From contig NZ_JACJKW010000006.1 in NCBI RefSeq assembly GCF_016901775.1, forward strand, positions 62,001 through 126,000: a DNA stretch of 64,000 nucleotides. Reading direction: 5' to 3'. How positions within the stretch are numbered: position 1 is the first letter of the stretch; each line of letters opens with the position of its first letter. The DNA comes from Intestinimonas butyriciproducens. Its GTDB lineage: Bacteria; Bacillota; Clostridia; Oscillospirales; Butyricicoccaceae. Under the pieces are notes generated by a model. That model was not told where the DNA came from and ran no database searches. It saw nothing but the letters and a program-made list of their open reading frames with translations. Below, in pieces: positions 1-8,050 of this stretch. Both the position numbers and the translations under genes were made by a program.

Positions 1-956
1 TGATGCTTGCGGCGGTATGGTTCTATCTCTCCGGAACGATGATTCTGGCCAACGCTCTGATGGTGGTCATCATGTCCTTCCTGGTCTTTGCTCAGATCTC
101 CTCGGCGGGCAGCGGCATGTCCCTGCTGCGTATCGTCAGCAGCTGCATGGCCCATGCCGATGAGACGGACGCCATGCCCCAGCTGGCAGAGACCGGTCGG
201 GCCGGCACGCCCAGGGAGCACAGCATTACCTTCGACCATGTTTCGTTCTCTTATGACCAGCGGCCTATCCTGCGGGATGTATCCTTCGCCATCCCGGACA
301 GAACCACCACCGCCATCGTGGGCCCCAGCGGTTCCGGGAAAACCACACTGTGTAATCTCATCGCCCGGTTCTGGGATGTGGAGAGCGGCGCCGTCCTGGT
401 GGGCGGTCAGAATGTAAAGGACTATACTCTGGAGGACCTGATGGATCAGATCTCCATGGTATTTCAGAAGGTCTATCTCTTTGCCGACACGGTGGAAAAC
501 AACATCAAGTTTGGACGCCCCAATGCCACCCACGAGGAAGTGGTGGCTGCGGCGAAGAAAGCCTGTTGCCACGACTTCATTCTCACCCTGCCCCAAGGCT
601 ATAACACCGTCATCGGCGAGGGTGGTTCCAGCCTTTCCGGCGGCGAGAAGCAGCGCATCTCCATTGCTCGGGCTATCCTGAAGGATGCTCCCATCGTGAT
701 TCTGGATGAAGCCACCGCCAATGTAGACCCGGAGAATGAGGACCGGTTGCAAAAGGCCATTGAAGCCCTGACTCGGAACAAGACCATTCTGATGATCGCT
801 CACCGGCTGAAGACGGTCCGCAACGCCGACCAGATCCTGGTGCTGGACGGCGGACAGATCGTTCAGCGGGGCACCCACAGCCAGCTCATGGCCCAGGAGG
901 GCCTGTATCAAGCGTTCGTATCCGGCCGTAAAGAGTCCGGCCAGTGGAAGCTCTAA
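1..956 (+). CDS. ABC transporter ATP-binding/permease, IrtB/YbtQ-like (5' truncated by window)
   Basis: Only the last part of the membrane domain and the whole nucleotide-binding domain are present; the frame is open to the left edge. Visible motifs are Walker A GPSGSGKTT, signature LSGGEKQRIS, Walker B VILDEATANVD with the catalytic Glu, and the H-loop AHR. The ATPase domain and the Trp-containing C-terminus closely resemble the second ABC protein at 10892-12637, so this is probably the second half of an exporter-fold heterodimer whose partner lies off-window. Proteins of this fold include the ferric-siderophore importers IrtAB and YbtPQ as well as exporters, so direction of transport is unknown. 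A terminator follows at once. Confidence 0.85.
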   Translation, partial: MLAAVWFYLSGTMILANALMVVIMSFLVFAQISSAGSGMSLLRIVSSCMAHADETDAMPQLAETGRAGTPREHSITFDHVSFSYDQRPILRDVSFAIPDRTTTAIVGPSGSGKTTLCNLIARFWDVESGAVLVGGQNVKDYTLEDLMDQISMVFQKVYLFADTVENNIKFGRPNATHEEVVAAAKKACCHDFILTLPQGYNTVIGEGGSSLSGGEKQRISIARAILKDAPIVILDEATANVDPENEDRLQKAIEALTRNKTILMIAHRLKTVRNADQILVLDGGQIVQRGTHSQLMAQEGLYQAFVSGRKESGQWKL

Positions 957-988
957 GAGGAGGAGCGCCTAAACCATCATGAAAAGAG

Positions 989-1030
989 GAGTGCCGCCAC
1001 CGGATACATTCCGGTGGCGGCACTCTTGTT
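989..1030 (+). terminator. Rho-independent terminator
   Basis: A long GC-rich hairpin (GAGTGCCGCCACCGGA paired with its complement across a 4-5 nt loop) is followed by a T-rich tract. It closes the truncated ABC operon and separates it from the methyltransferase operon. Confidence 0.85.
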
Positions 1031-1084
1031 GTGTCCGGGGGATTGCGCTTGAAGGGGCAATTGATACTGAAAATGGAAAATCAC

Positions 1085-1113
1085 TTGACTGGTTAGCATT
1101 TGCTAACTATAAT
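1085..1113 (+). promoter_or_regulatory. Sigma-A promoter with embedded GTTAG-N6-CTAAC operator
   Basis: TTGACT (1085-1090), 17-nt spacer, TATAAT (1108-1113). The spacer contains a perfect 7-bp inverted repeat, GTTAGCATTTGCTAAC (1092-1107), so a bound dimer would block RNA polymerase. Related 16-bp sites occur at 5320, 13794, 18628 and 23573. The geometry and core resemble metal-dependent DtxR/IdeR-family operators (inference). It drives the methyltransferase-ZIP operon. Confidence 0.85.
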
Positions 1114-1148
1114 CAAGCGTAGAGTACCGTGTCTTTTGAGGAGGGCCT

Positions 1149-2006
1149 ATGGAGAAGTACAAAATCGAGAAGGACTCCGTGCAGGAGACGCTCATCATCC
1201 CGCTGTATGGCCGGTGGATCTGCTCGCGGCGGTTCCCCGGACTGTATCAGGATGCCGCGGCGGCCATACTGATGGAGAAGGTGGACTACGACTTCTCCCC
1301 TTTGGAGCGGCGGGCAAACGGTCTGATGCAGACCTTCGGCGCGCTGGAGGTGGCCATGCGCCAGAATGACCTCGCCTGGGAGGTGCGGGACTATCTGAAT
1401 GCCCATCCCAGAGCCGCCGTCATCAATCTGGGCTGCGGCCTGGACAACACCGGGAGGGCCTGTGACAATGGCCGGTGCAGCATCTGGAACATCGACCTGC
1501 CGGATGTGATCGAGCTGCGGGATCGCCTGCTTCCCGCCGGGGAACGGGAGAAAAACCTGTCCTTTGATCTGAAAGACCCGCGCTGGATGGATGCCGTCCG
1601 TGCTGATCCTGATGATGGAGCGGTGCTGTTTGCCGCCGGGGTCTTCTATTACTTCACGACAGAAGAGGTCAAAGCTCTGGTCACAGGCATCGCAAAACGC
1701 TTCCCAGGAGGGCGGCTGGTCTTTGACGCGGCCGGGCAAACGGCTGTCCAGTTGATGCTGAAAACCTGGGTGAAGCAGGCGGGCATCCGGGATGTGGGGG
1801 CCTATTTCTCCGTCAAGGACGCCAAGGGGGAGCTGGAGCCCTGGTCGCCGCTGTTTTCTATTTCCAGCCGGGGCTATATGCTGGGCTATCAATCGCTTCA
1901 TGATCCGGCGGTCCGGCCTATCCACCGGCTGCTGGCGAAGCTGGCCGACGGACCGATGCACCTGCAGATCGTCCGGATCGACTTTACAGAATACAGTCAC
2001 GGTTAG
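1149..2006 (+). CDS. Class I SAM-dependent methyltransferase, leucine-carboxyl-methyltransferase-like (COG3315 type)
   Basis: 285 aa. The SAM-binding motif is NLGCGLDN (about residue 95), followed by an acidic residue in NIDLPDV. The N-terminal QETLIIPLYGRW stretch is typical of the LCMT/PpmO-like methyltransferases that Clostridia carry in several copies. The start is the ATG behind GAGGAGG. It is the first gene of an operon that also encodes a ZIP transporter and three more methyltransferases, directly behind the dyad-controlled promoter. It is paralogous to 4398-5222. The substrate is unknown; O-methylation of a carboxyl or hydroxyl on a small metabolite or chelator is a guess. Confidence 0.8.
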   Translation: MEKYKIEKDSVQETLIIPLYGRWICSRRFPGLYQDAAAAILMEKVDYDFSPLERRANGLMQTFGALEVAMRQNDLAWEVRDYLNAHPRAAVINLGCGLDNTGRACDNGRCSIWNIDLPDVIELRDRLLPAGEREKNLSFDLKDPRWMDAVRADPDDGAVLFAAGVFYYFTTEEVKALVTGIAKRFPGGRLVFDAAGQTAVQLMLKTWVKQAGIRDVGAYFSVKDAKGELEPWSPLFSISSRGYMLGYQSLHDPAVRPIHRLLAKLADGPMHLQIVRIDFTEYSHG

Positions 2007-2019
2007 ATTGGAGGAGAAT

Positions 2020-2805
2020 ATGCCGATTGAGCTATGGCAAGGGCTGCTGATCCCTTTTGCCGGGACGACGCTGGGTGCGGCCTGCGTCTTTTTTATGCGA
2101 AACAATTTGGGTGAGATGGTACAGCGCGCCCTCACCGGCTTTGCGGCGGGGGTCATGGTGGCGGCTTCCATCTGGAGCCTGCTGCTGCCCGCAATGGAGC
2201 AGGCGGCGGACATGGGGCGGTGGTCCTTTGTCCCCGCCGTTGCGGGGTTCTGGCTCGGCATCCTGTTCCTGCTGGGCCTGGATCGGCTGATTCCGCATCT
2301 GCACCGCGGCAACGCGGAGGCCGAGGGCATCAAAAGCAGTCTTGGAAAGACGACCATGCTGACCTTGGCTGTGGCGCTGCACAATATTCCGGAGGGAATG
2401 GCGGTAGGGGCGGTCTATGCCGGGTGGCTCTACGGAGACAGCGGTATCACGCTGGCGGGGGCGCTGGCTCTTTCTCTGGGGATTGCCATTCAAAACTTCC
2501 CGGAGGGCGCGATCATTTCCATGCCCCTGAAAGCGGAGGGGTTCTCCAAATCCCGCTCCTTCCTGTATGGGACGCTGTCCGGCGCAGTGGAGCCAATAGG
2601 CGCCATCCTGACCATCCTGCTGGCGGGGATTTTGGTTCCGGTGCTGCCCTATGCGCTGAGCTTTGCCGCCGGAGCGATGGTCTATGTGGTAGTGGAGGAA
2701 TTGATCCCGGAGATGTCAGTGGGAAAGCACTCCAATATAGGGACTATTCTGTTTGCAGTCGGTTTTACCCTCATGATGACGCTGGATGTGGCGCTGGGTG
2801 CTTGA
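2020..2805 (+). CDS. ZIP family divalent metal transporter
   Basis: 261 aa with about eight hydrophobic segments. The helix-IV metal-site motif HNIPEGMAVG and the paired QNFPEGA are diagnostic of ZIP (GufA/ZupT-like) importers, which bring Zn, Fe or Mn into the cytoplasm. The variable loop between helices III and IV is short and contains HLHRG, a small His cluster. The start is the ATG after GGAGGAGAAT, 14 nt behind the first methyltransferase; the larger in-frame extension upstream overlaps that gene and has no ribosome binding site. Its place in this operon is the best direct evidence that the island handles metal. Confidence 0.88.
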   Translation: MPIELWQGLLIPFAGTTLGAACVFFMRNNLGEMVQRALTGFAAGVMVAASIWSLLLPAMEQAADMGRWSFVPAVAGFWLGILFLLGLDRLIPHLHRGNAEAEGIKSSLGKTTMLTLAVALHNIPEGMAVGAVYAGWLYGDSGITLAGALALSLGIAIQNFPEGAIISMPLKAEGFSKSRSFLYGTLSGAVEPIGAILTILLAGILVPVLPYALSFAAGAMVYVVVEELIPEMSVGKHSNIGTILFAVGFTLMMTLDVALGA

Positions 2806-2823
2806 GTGAGTGAAGGTGAAAAA

Positions 2824-3516
2824 ATGGGACAAGAAGAGCGGATTCAAAACGCCTACCGGGGATTGGGAGGCAAACGGACATTTTATGATGGCATGATCAC
2901 CTGTTCCACCCTGTCAGGCCGGGCGGTGTGCCGCCTGGTATGGGGAATGGGCCGGGCGGAAACCCAGGACTACCTTTCCGCCGCCCTTTCCGGAATACCG
3001 GAGGGGTTTTCCGGAAGACTGCTGGAAGTCCCCGTGGGTACCGGCATACTGACCATGCCCCTCTATCGAAAAATGCCGGAGGCGGAGATCACCTGCCTGG
3101 ATTACTCGCCGGAGATGCTGGAGCGGGCAAAATCCCGGGGCGAGGGACTTGCCCATGTGCGCTTTCAGCAGGGGGATGTGGGGGCGCTGCCTTTTGGGGA
3201 TGGCAGCTTCGACATCGTGCTCTCGCTCAACGGGTTTCATGCGTTTCCGGATAAGGAGGCCGCCTGGCGGGAGATCTTTCGTGTACTGCGGCCAGGCGGA
3301 GTTTTCTGCGGCTGCTTCTATGTGCGGGGGCAAAACCGCCGCACCGACTGGATAATCCGCAGGCTGTATGTGCCAAAGGGCTATTTCACTCCGCCCTTTG
3401 AGACGGCGGAGAGCCTGCGGCATCGTCTGGAGGAAACATTCGGGCCTGCAAAGGTCCGCACCGTTCAGGGCATAGCCTCTTTTGTCTGCCGGAAGGCGAA
3501 GGAGAAACACCCGTAA
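2824..3516 (+). CDS. Class I SAM-dependent methyltransferase (UbiE/Methyltransf_11-like)
   Basis: 230 aa. The motif I region reads LLEVPVGTGILT, where Pro replaces the usual Gly of the family's GxGxG loop. It is followed by the acidic post-I motif CLDYSPEML and the post-motif VLRPGGVF. I chose ATG 2824 (AGGTG a few bases upstream) over an in-frame GTG at 2806 that directly abuts the ZIP stop. The N-terminus (KRTFYDGMI) resembles ubiquinone/menaquinone-type methyltransferases, but the operon gives no quinone context. Substrate unknown. Confidence 0.75.
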   Translation: MGQEERIQNAYRGLGGKRTFYDGMITCSTLSGRAVCRLVWGMGRAETQDYLSAALSGIPEGFSGRLLEVPVGTGILTMPLYRKMPEAEITCLDYSPEMLERAKSRGEGLAHVRFQQGDVGALPFGDGSFDIVLSLNGFHAFPDKEAAWREIFRVLRPGGVFCGCFYVRGQNRRTDWIIRRLYVPKGYFTPPFETAESLRHRLEETFGPAKVRTVQGIASFVCRKAKEKHP

Positions 3517-3557
3517 ACGAATTGTACACAAATATTGAACAACAGGAGGAAAATCAA

Positions 3558-4373
3558 ATGCAGCAAAAGCGTAATCAACAAGCAGAAATCCGTCTCGGCA
3601 GCCACGGCGAAGACTATGGAAGCTGGATGTCCAATCCCGTGTTCTATATTATCGGCGGCATTACGGCTCTGGCCGTGGTTTTAGCCGCACTCTCCTTTTC
3701 GGTGTTCCATATCACGGTTCTCGGCGTTCTGCTCTCAGTTGTTACGGCGGCGCTGGCAGCCCTGCTGGTCTGGATCACATGGATCAGGCGTCAGTATGCC
3801 TTTGGCGGCGGCGGGATCATGGAACAGGTTCACCGGGTCGTTCTCTCTCACCTGGACTATGACGGCCAGGGCAGTCTCCTGGAGGTCGGCTGCGGTTCCG
3901 GGGCGCTGTCGATCCGTGCGGCCCTGACCTGGCCGGAGGCAAAGGTCACTGGCATGGACTACTGGGGAGCTGTTTACAATTACAGCAAGGCCCTCTGTGA
4001 GAAAAACGCCGCCAGCGAGGGCGTGGCCTCCCGGTGTGTGTTCCAGCATGGCGACGCCAATCATCTGGATTTCCCCGATGAGAGTTTTGATGCGGTCATC
4101 AGCAACTATGTCTACCACAATGTCATGGGAGCCGATATGCACAAGCTGCTGCTGGAAAGCCTGCGGGTTCTGAAAAAAGGCGGCGTCTTCGCTCTGAACG
4201 ATGATATGAAACCCAGGCTGTACGGCGATATGGACGCCTTTGCTCAAAAACTGCGGGAGATGGGCTATCAGGATGTCCGGCTCATTGATACCGCGGAAGA
4301 AGCCTTCGGCTCCCACCGCCGGGCTGCCATGATGATGCTGGGCTCTTCCCGGCTGCTTGTGGGCAGAAAGTAA
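3558..4373 (+). CDS. Membrane-anchored SAM-dependent methyltransferase
   Basis: 271 aa. Two adjacent hydrophobic helices (about residues 28-82) precede a class I methyltransferase domain with LLEVGCGSGALS (motif I), GMDYWG (post-I) and VLKKGGVF. The two-helix anchor suggests action at the inner face of the membrane, perhaps on a lipid or on a substrate being transported. The start is ATG 3558 behind GGAGG with 8-nt spacing. It is third of four methyltransferases in the operon. Confidence 0.78.
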   Translation: MQQKRNQQAEIRLGSHGEDYGSWMSNPVFYIIGGITALAVVLAALSFSVFHITVLGVLLSVVTAALAALLVWITWIRRQYAFGGGGIMEQVHRVVLSHLDYDGQGSLLEVGCGSGALSIRAALTWPEAKVTGMDYWGAVYNYSKALCEKNAASEGVASRCVFQHGDANHLDFPDESFDAVISNYVYHNVMGADMHKLLLESLRVLKKGGVFALNDDMKPRLYGDMDAFAQKLREMGYQDVRLIDTAEEAFGSHRRAAMMMLGSSRLLVGRK

Positions 4374-4397
4374 TTCGTCCAAATAGGAGGGTTGACC

Positions 4398-5222
4398 ATG
4401 TCCAAGTTGGGCGTTGTAGAGGACACGCTGTTTGTCCCCATGCTGGGCAGGATCTATGCCAGCGAGCACTGCCCGCAGGTTTTGTACGATGAAAAGACGC
4501 TGGAACTGAAAAAGAAACTGCCTTCCGGCCTGCTTGGGAAGAGCGGCCAGAGCCAGTATACCCTGCTGGCCTCCGCCGCCCGGTCCGCCAATATGGACCG
4601 GTTTATCCGGGCGTTTCTGGAGCGCAGGCCGGACGGTGTGATCGTCCAGCTGGGCTGCGGTCTGGAGACGGCCTATTATCGCTGCGACAATGGAAGGTCG
4701 CGCTGGTATGCCGTGGATCTGCCCCATGTGGTGGAGTACCGGCGGGCGCTGCTGCCGGAGCCGGAGCGGGAGACCTATCTTGCCGGAGACGCCTTTGCTG
4801 AAGACTGGATCAGGCAGATCCGCACCGATGCGCCGGATGCTCCCATTCTGGTCACCGCCGGCGGCCTGTTCCACTATTTTGAGGAAAGCAAGGTTGTGGG
4901 CCTCCTGCGGATGCTCACGGGGTTTGGAGAGATTGAAATCGTCTTTGACACCGTGAGCAAAAGCGGCATGGCCATGATGCGGAAAAAGTACATGAAACAG
5001 GTGGGCCACGGGGACGCGCAGATGTTTTTCTATGTGGATTCCGCATCGGTGCTGGCCGGGAAAATCGGCAGCGGGGTCAGGGTGCTGGCTGAGGAGCCTT
5101 ATTACCGCCATATCCCCCGAACCGGATTGAAGCTGTCCACCAAGGTCAGCATGGCAGTTTCGGACAGATTCTGTATGGTGAAGATGGTGCATCTCTGTCA
5201 CAGCGCTAAATTCCATGACTAA
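4398..5222 (+). CDS. Class I SAM-dependent methyltransferase, LCMT-like; paralog of 1149-2006
   Basis: 274 aa. It shares with the first gene the opening (DTLFVPMLGR), motif I (QLGCGLETA), the RCDNGRS segment and VDLPHVVEYRR, so the two are duplicates that diverged, possibly to methylate different positions of one substrate. ATG 4398 follows AGGAGGG at 6 nt. It is the last gene of the operon; a short GC-rich hairpin follows. Confidence 0.8.
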   Translation: MSKLGVVEDTLFVPMLGRIYASEHCPQVLYDEKTLELKKKLPSGLLGKSGQSQYTLLASAARSANMDRFIRAFLERRPDGVIVQLGCGLETAYYRCDNGRSRWYAVDLPHVVEYRRALLPEPERETYLAGDAFAEDWIRQIRTDAPDAPILVTAGGLFHYFEESKVVGLLRMLTGFGEIEIVFDTVSKSGMAMMRKKYMKQVGHGDAQMFFYVDSASVLAGKIGSGVRVLAEEPYYRHIPRTGLKLSTKVSMAVSDRFCMVKMVHLCHSAKFHD

Positions 5223-5287
5223 ACGGGATAAAGCCGTCCAATCGGAGCGGAAAGAACGGCGATGTACCGCTATACTCAGTAAGGAGG

Positions 5288-5306
5288 GGCGCGCTGAGCG
5301 CCTTTT
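5288..5306 (+). terminator. Short terminator-like hairpin after methyltransferase operon
   Basis: GGCGC-GCTGA-GCGCC followed by TTTTCT. The stem is only 5 bp, so termination may be partial and allow some read-through into the ECF genes. Confidence 0.5.
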
Positions 5307-5319
5307 CTCAGAAATAACG

Positions 5320-5335
5320 GTTAGCATAATCTAAC
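5320..5335 (+). promoter_or_regulatory. GTTAG-N6-CTAAC operator before ECF module 1
   Basis: GTTAGCATAATCTAAC, second copy of the shared dyad, 25 bp before the S-component start. It is followed directly by TATGTT, in the same place where the 1085 promoter has its -10 box; the matching -35 is poor, so activation by an AraC protein is plausible. Confidence 0.7.
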
Positions 5336-5359
5336 TATGTTGAAGGAGAGCGGTACATC

Positions 5360-5959
5360 ATGAACACGCAGAAAAAAGGGATGACGGGAAAGGACATCAT
5401 TACGGTGGGAATTTTCTCCGCCATCTACTTTGTCATCAACTTTGCTTTTATGCTTCTCAGCGGTCTGCATCCCCTGCTTTGGATCTTGATGCCTGGCCTG
5501 ATCGCCGTATTTGCGGGTATCCCATTCCTGATGATGTGTACTAAGGTGCCAAAGACCGGCGCAGTGGTCCTGATGGGCTTTATTACGGCCTTGATCTACT
5601 TTGTTACTGGGCAATTCACGGTGGTGATCCTTATCGCTTTTGCAGTGAGCTGCGCTCTGGCGGAGTTTATCAGAGTTCGGAGTCATTACCGGTCTTTCCG
5701 TGGCAACGCTTTGGCCTACATATTTTTCTCGCTGGGGATGATCGGCTCCCCGCTGCCTGTCTGGATCATGCGGGACAGTTTCCTGTCGCAAATCAGCCAG
5801 CAGGGAATGCCGGAAGCCTATGTCTCTACCTTGGCAGCATTGACCTCCCCGGGTATGATCGTGGTTCTGGTGGGAGCTCCTATTGTAGGAGCAATGCTGG
5901 GTATCCTGCTGGCCAAGGGAATGTTCCGCAAGCACTTTGAGAAGGCGGGGATTTTGTAA
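5360..5959 (+). CDS. ECF transporter S component, MptD/Trep_Strep family
   Basis: 199 aa, about six hydrophobic helices with short loops. The N-terminus (KGMTGKDIITVGIFSAIYFV) and the cytoplasmic C-terminal KHFEKAGI element are shared with the S components at 13867 and 23614 and typify the Trep_Strep (TIGR02185) family. It would be the substrate-binding membrane subunit of an ECF importer formed with the next two genes. The ligand of this family is not settled; haem or chelated metal are candidates. ATG follows GGAGAG, and the gene lies directly behind the second dyad operator. Confidence 0.85.
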   Translation: MNTQKKGMTGKDIITVGIFSAIYFVINFAFMLLSGLHPLLWILMPGLIAVFAGIPFLMMCTKVPKTGAVVLMGFITALIYFVTGQFTVVILIAFAVSCALAEFIRVRSHYRSFRGNALAYIFFSLGMIGSPLPVWIMRDSFLSQISQQGMPEAYVSTLAALTSPGMIVVLVGAPIVGAMLGILLAKGMFRKHFEKAGIL

Positions 5960-5960
5960 C

Positions 5961-6656
5961 ATGGAGGAGGCACGGCGCTGTTTGGTGTTCGACCCCAGGG
6001 TGGGTCTTGCTCTGCTGGTTTTCGCCAATCTGGCAGCCTTTAGTGAACAACCTTTTGGGATGGAAATGATATGGATCGGTTTTCTCCTGCTCCTGATGCT
6101 GCTCCATCGCTGCTTTGCCATGGCGGGGAAAAGCCTCTTGATCTTTGGGGGAATCCTGTGCCTGCAATACTGGATTCTGCCGACTGCGCCGGGATGGGCT
6201 GCTACCAGCTTTTCCATTTTCGCCAACTATGCCCGCCGGATGCTGCCCTGCCTGATGATCGGCTTTCTGATGCTTCGCCGGACGCCTATGCCCTATCTGG
6301 TGGCTGGAATGCGGAAGATCCACTTCCCTCAGCGGCTGATCGTGGCCGTCTCGGTGACGCTGCGGTACTTTCCCGCCATTCGGGAAGAGACAGGCTATAT
6401 CCGGGATGCGATGCGGTTGCGGGGCATCCGGGGATTGGCAAAACTGGAGGGGATCATGGTTCCCCTGATGGTCTCCGCCACCGGCACCGCGGAGGAGCTG
6501 TCCGCGGCGGCAGTAACCCGGGGAATCGAGGACCCGGCGCCTAAGACCAGTTTGGTGGAGCTGCGGGCCTCGCCGGTGGACAGCGCCGCATTTGTCGTGG
6601 GCGTGGGGTTGACCGCTGCCCTTCTGGCGGCCAAATTGGGGGTGTTTCCATGGTAG
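5961..6656 (+). CDS. ECF transporter transmembrane subunit EcfT
   Basis: 231 aa with a hydrophobic N-terminal half, then a cytoplasmic region carrying the coupling elements AMRLRGIRG and AVTRGIE that contact the ATPases. It starts 1 nt after the S-component stop and overlaps the ATPase gene by 7 nt, so S-T-A are translationally coupled. It is paralogous to 14475 and 24213. It is the membrane scaffold that couples ATP hydrolysis to toppling of the S component. Confidence 0.85.
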   Translation: MEEARRCLVFDPRVGLALLVFANLAAFSEQPFGMEMIWIGFLLLLMLLHRCFAMAGKSLLIFGGILCLQYWILPTAPGWAATSFSIFANYARRMLPCLMIGFLMLRRTPMPYLVAGMRKIHFPQRLIVAVSVTLRYFPAIREETGYIRDAMRLRGIRGLAKLEGIMVPLMVSATGTAEELSAAAVTRGIEDPAPKTSLVELRASPVDSAAFVVGVGLTAALLAAKLGVFPW

Positions 6657-8032
6657 AGCTGCAAGATGTGTCCTTTTCCTATACAAAAGATGCGGGCACC
6701 CTCACCCATGTGGATCTGACCATCCGACCGGGCGAGTGTGTCCTGCTCTGCGGCGCTTCCGGCTGCGGAAAGACCACCATCACGAAGTTGGTCAACGGCC
6801 TGATCCCGGCATTTACGGAGGACTGCGCGCTGACCGGACAGGTCCTGCTCCACGGCGCGCCGGTGCGGGAACAACCTCTTTACCAGCTGGCCCGGCAGGT
6901 GGGGTCTGTTTTCCAGAACCCCAAAAGTCAGTTTTTCAACATGGATTCCGACAGTGAGCTGGCCTTTGGCCTGGAAAATCAGGGTGTGGCCCGGGGTGAG
7001 ATCCTCCGTCGGCTGGATGATACCACCGACCACCTGCATCTGAAGCGGTTGAGGGGGCGGAACATCTTCGCCATGTCGGGCGGAGAAAAGCAGCTGCTGG
7101 CCTTTGCCTCGGTCTATGCCATGGGGCCGAAGCTCTACATTCTGGATGAGCCTACGGCCAATTTGGATCGGGAAACCATCGAAAGACTCCATGATCAAAT
7201 CGCATACCTGAAACATCAGGGACACACCATTCTCATTGCGGAGCATCGGCTATACTTTCTGGCGGATCTCATAGATCGGGCCGTCTATCTGCGGGACGGG
7301 GTCGTGGAGCGAAGTTGGAGCGGAGCAGAATTCCGGCGGCTGGCTGAGACAGAGCGGATCGCTCTGGGCCTTCGCACACTCACGCCTACTCAGGTGACTC
7401 TGCCGCCCTCCCGCGCTGCGGGAGAACAGGATGGACTGTCTGTGGAGGGACTGAGCTGCCGGTACAAGCGGGAGCCGCCGGTATTTCAAAACCTTTCCTT
7501 CTCCGCCCGCCCGGGAGAGGTGCTGGCCGTCACGGGTGACAATGGCGTGGGAAAAAGCACCCTTTCCCGCTGCTTGTGCGGCCTGATGCGGGAGAGTGCC
7601 GGAACGATCCGCCTCAACGGCCGCATCCTTGGTGCGAAGCAGCGGCAGCGGATTGCCTACTGCGTCATGCAGGATGTGAACCATCAGCTCTTTTCCGACA
7701 GTGTGTGGGGAGAGTGTCAGTTGGCCATGGAAGGACTCTCTGACCAGCGCATCCAGGAGGTGTTGGAGCGGCTCCATTTGCTTGCGTTCCGGGAAAAGCA
7801 CCCTATGTCTCTCTCCGGCGGCCAGAAACAGCGTTTGGCGGTGGCTACCGCCATGCTGTCCCAAAAGCCGCTGCTGGTATTCGACGAGCCCACCAGTGGT
7901 CTGGACTATGCAAGAATGCAGGAAGTGGCCCGCTGCGCACGGGAACTGGCGGACGAGGGCCGGGTGGTTCTGGTGGTGACACATGACCGCGAATTTCTCC
8001 AGTGCGCCTGTGATCGAGTCCTGGAACTTTGA
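6650..8032 (+). CDS. ECF transporter double ATPase (fused EcfA-EcfA')
   Basis: 460 aa with two ABC ATPase domains in one chain. Domain 1 has Walker A GASGCGKTT, signature MSGGEKQ and Walker B YILDEPTANLD. Domain 2 has Walker A GDNGVGKST, signature LSGGQKQR and Walker B LVFDEPTSGLD. Each domain carries a Q-loop-like VFQNPKSQFF or VMQDVNHQLF, characteristic of ECF ATPases. It energises the S/T pair just upstream. The chain ends about 14 residues after the second H-loop (THD), which is the natural end for comparison with the fused copy at 24899. Confidence 0.9.
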   Translation: MVELQDVSFSYTKDAGTLTHVDLTIRPGECVLLCGASGCGKTTITKLVNGLIPAFTEDCALTGQVLLHGAPVREQPLYQLARQVGSVFQNPKSQFFNMDSDSELAFGLENQGVARGEILRRLDDTTDHLHLKRLRGRNIFAMSGGEKQLLAFASVYAMGPKLYILDEPTANLDRETIERLHDQIAYLKHQGHTILIAEHRLYFLADLIDRAVYLRDGVVERSWSGAEFRRLAETERIALGLRTLTPTQVTLPPSRAAGEQDGLSVEGLSCRYKREPPVFQNLSFSARPGEVLAVTGDNGVGKSTLSRCLCGLMRESAGTIRLNGRILGAKQRQRIAYCVMQDVNHQLFSDSVWGECQLAMEGLSDQRIQEVLERLHLLAFREKHPMSLSGGQKQRLAVATAMLSQKPLLVFDEPTSGLDYARMQEVARCARELADEGRVVLVVTHDREFLQCACDRVLEL

Positions 8033-8050
8033 GAAAGGAGCTGAGCCGCA

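Noticed and set aside
1113-2384. 423-codon minus-strand frame over the first methyltransferase and ZIP genes
   Set aside because: Antisense of two genes with clear motifs, operon spacing and ribosome binding sites.
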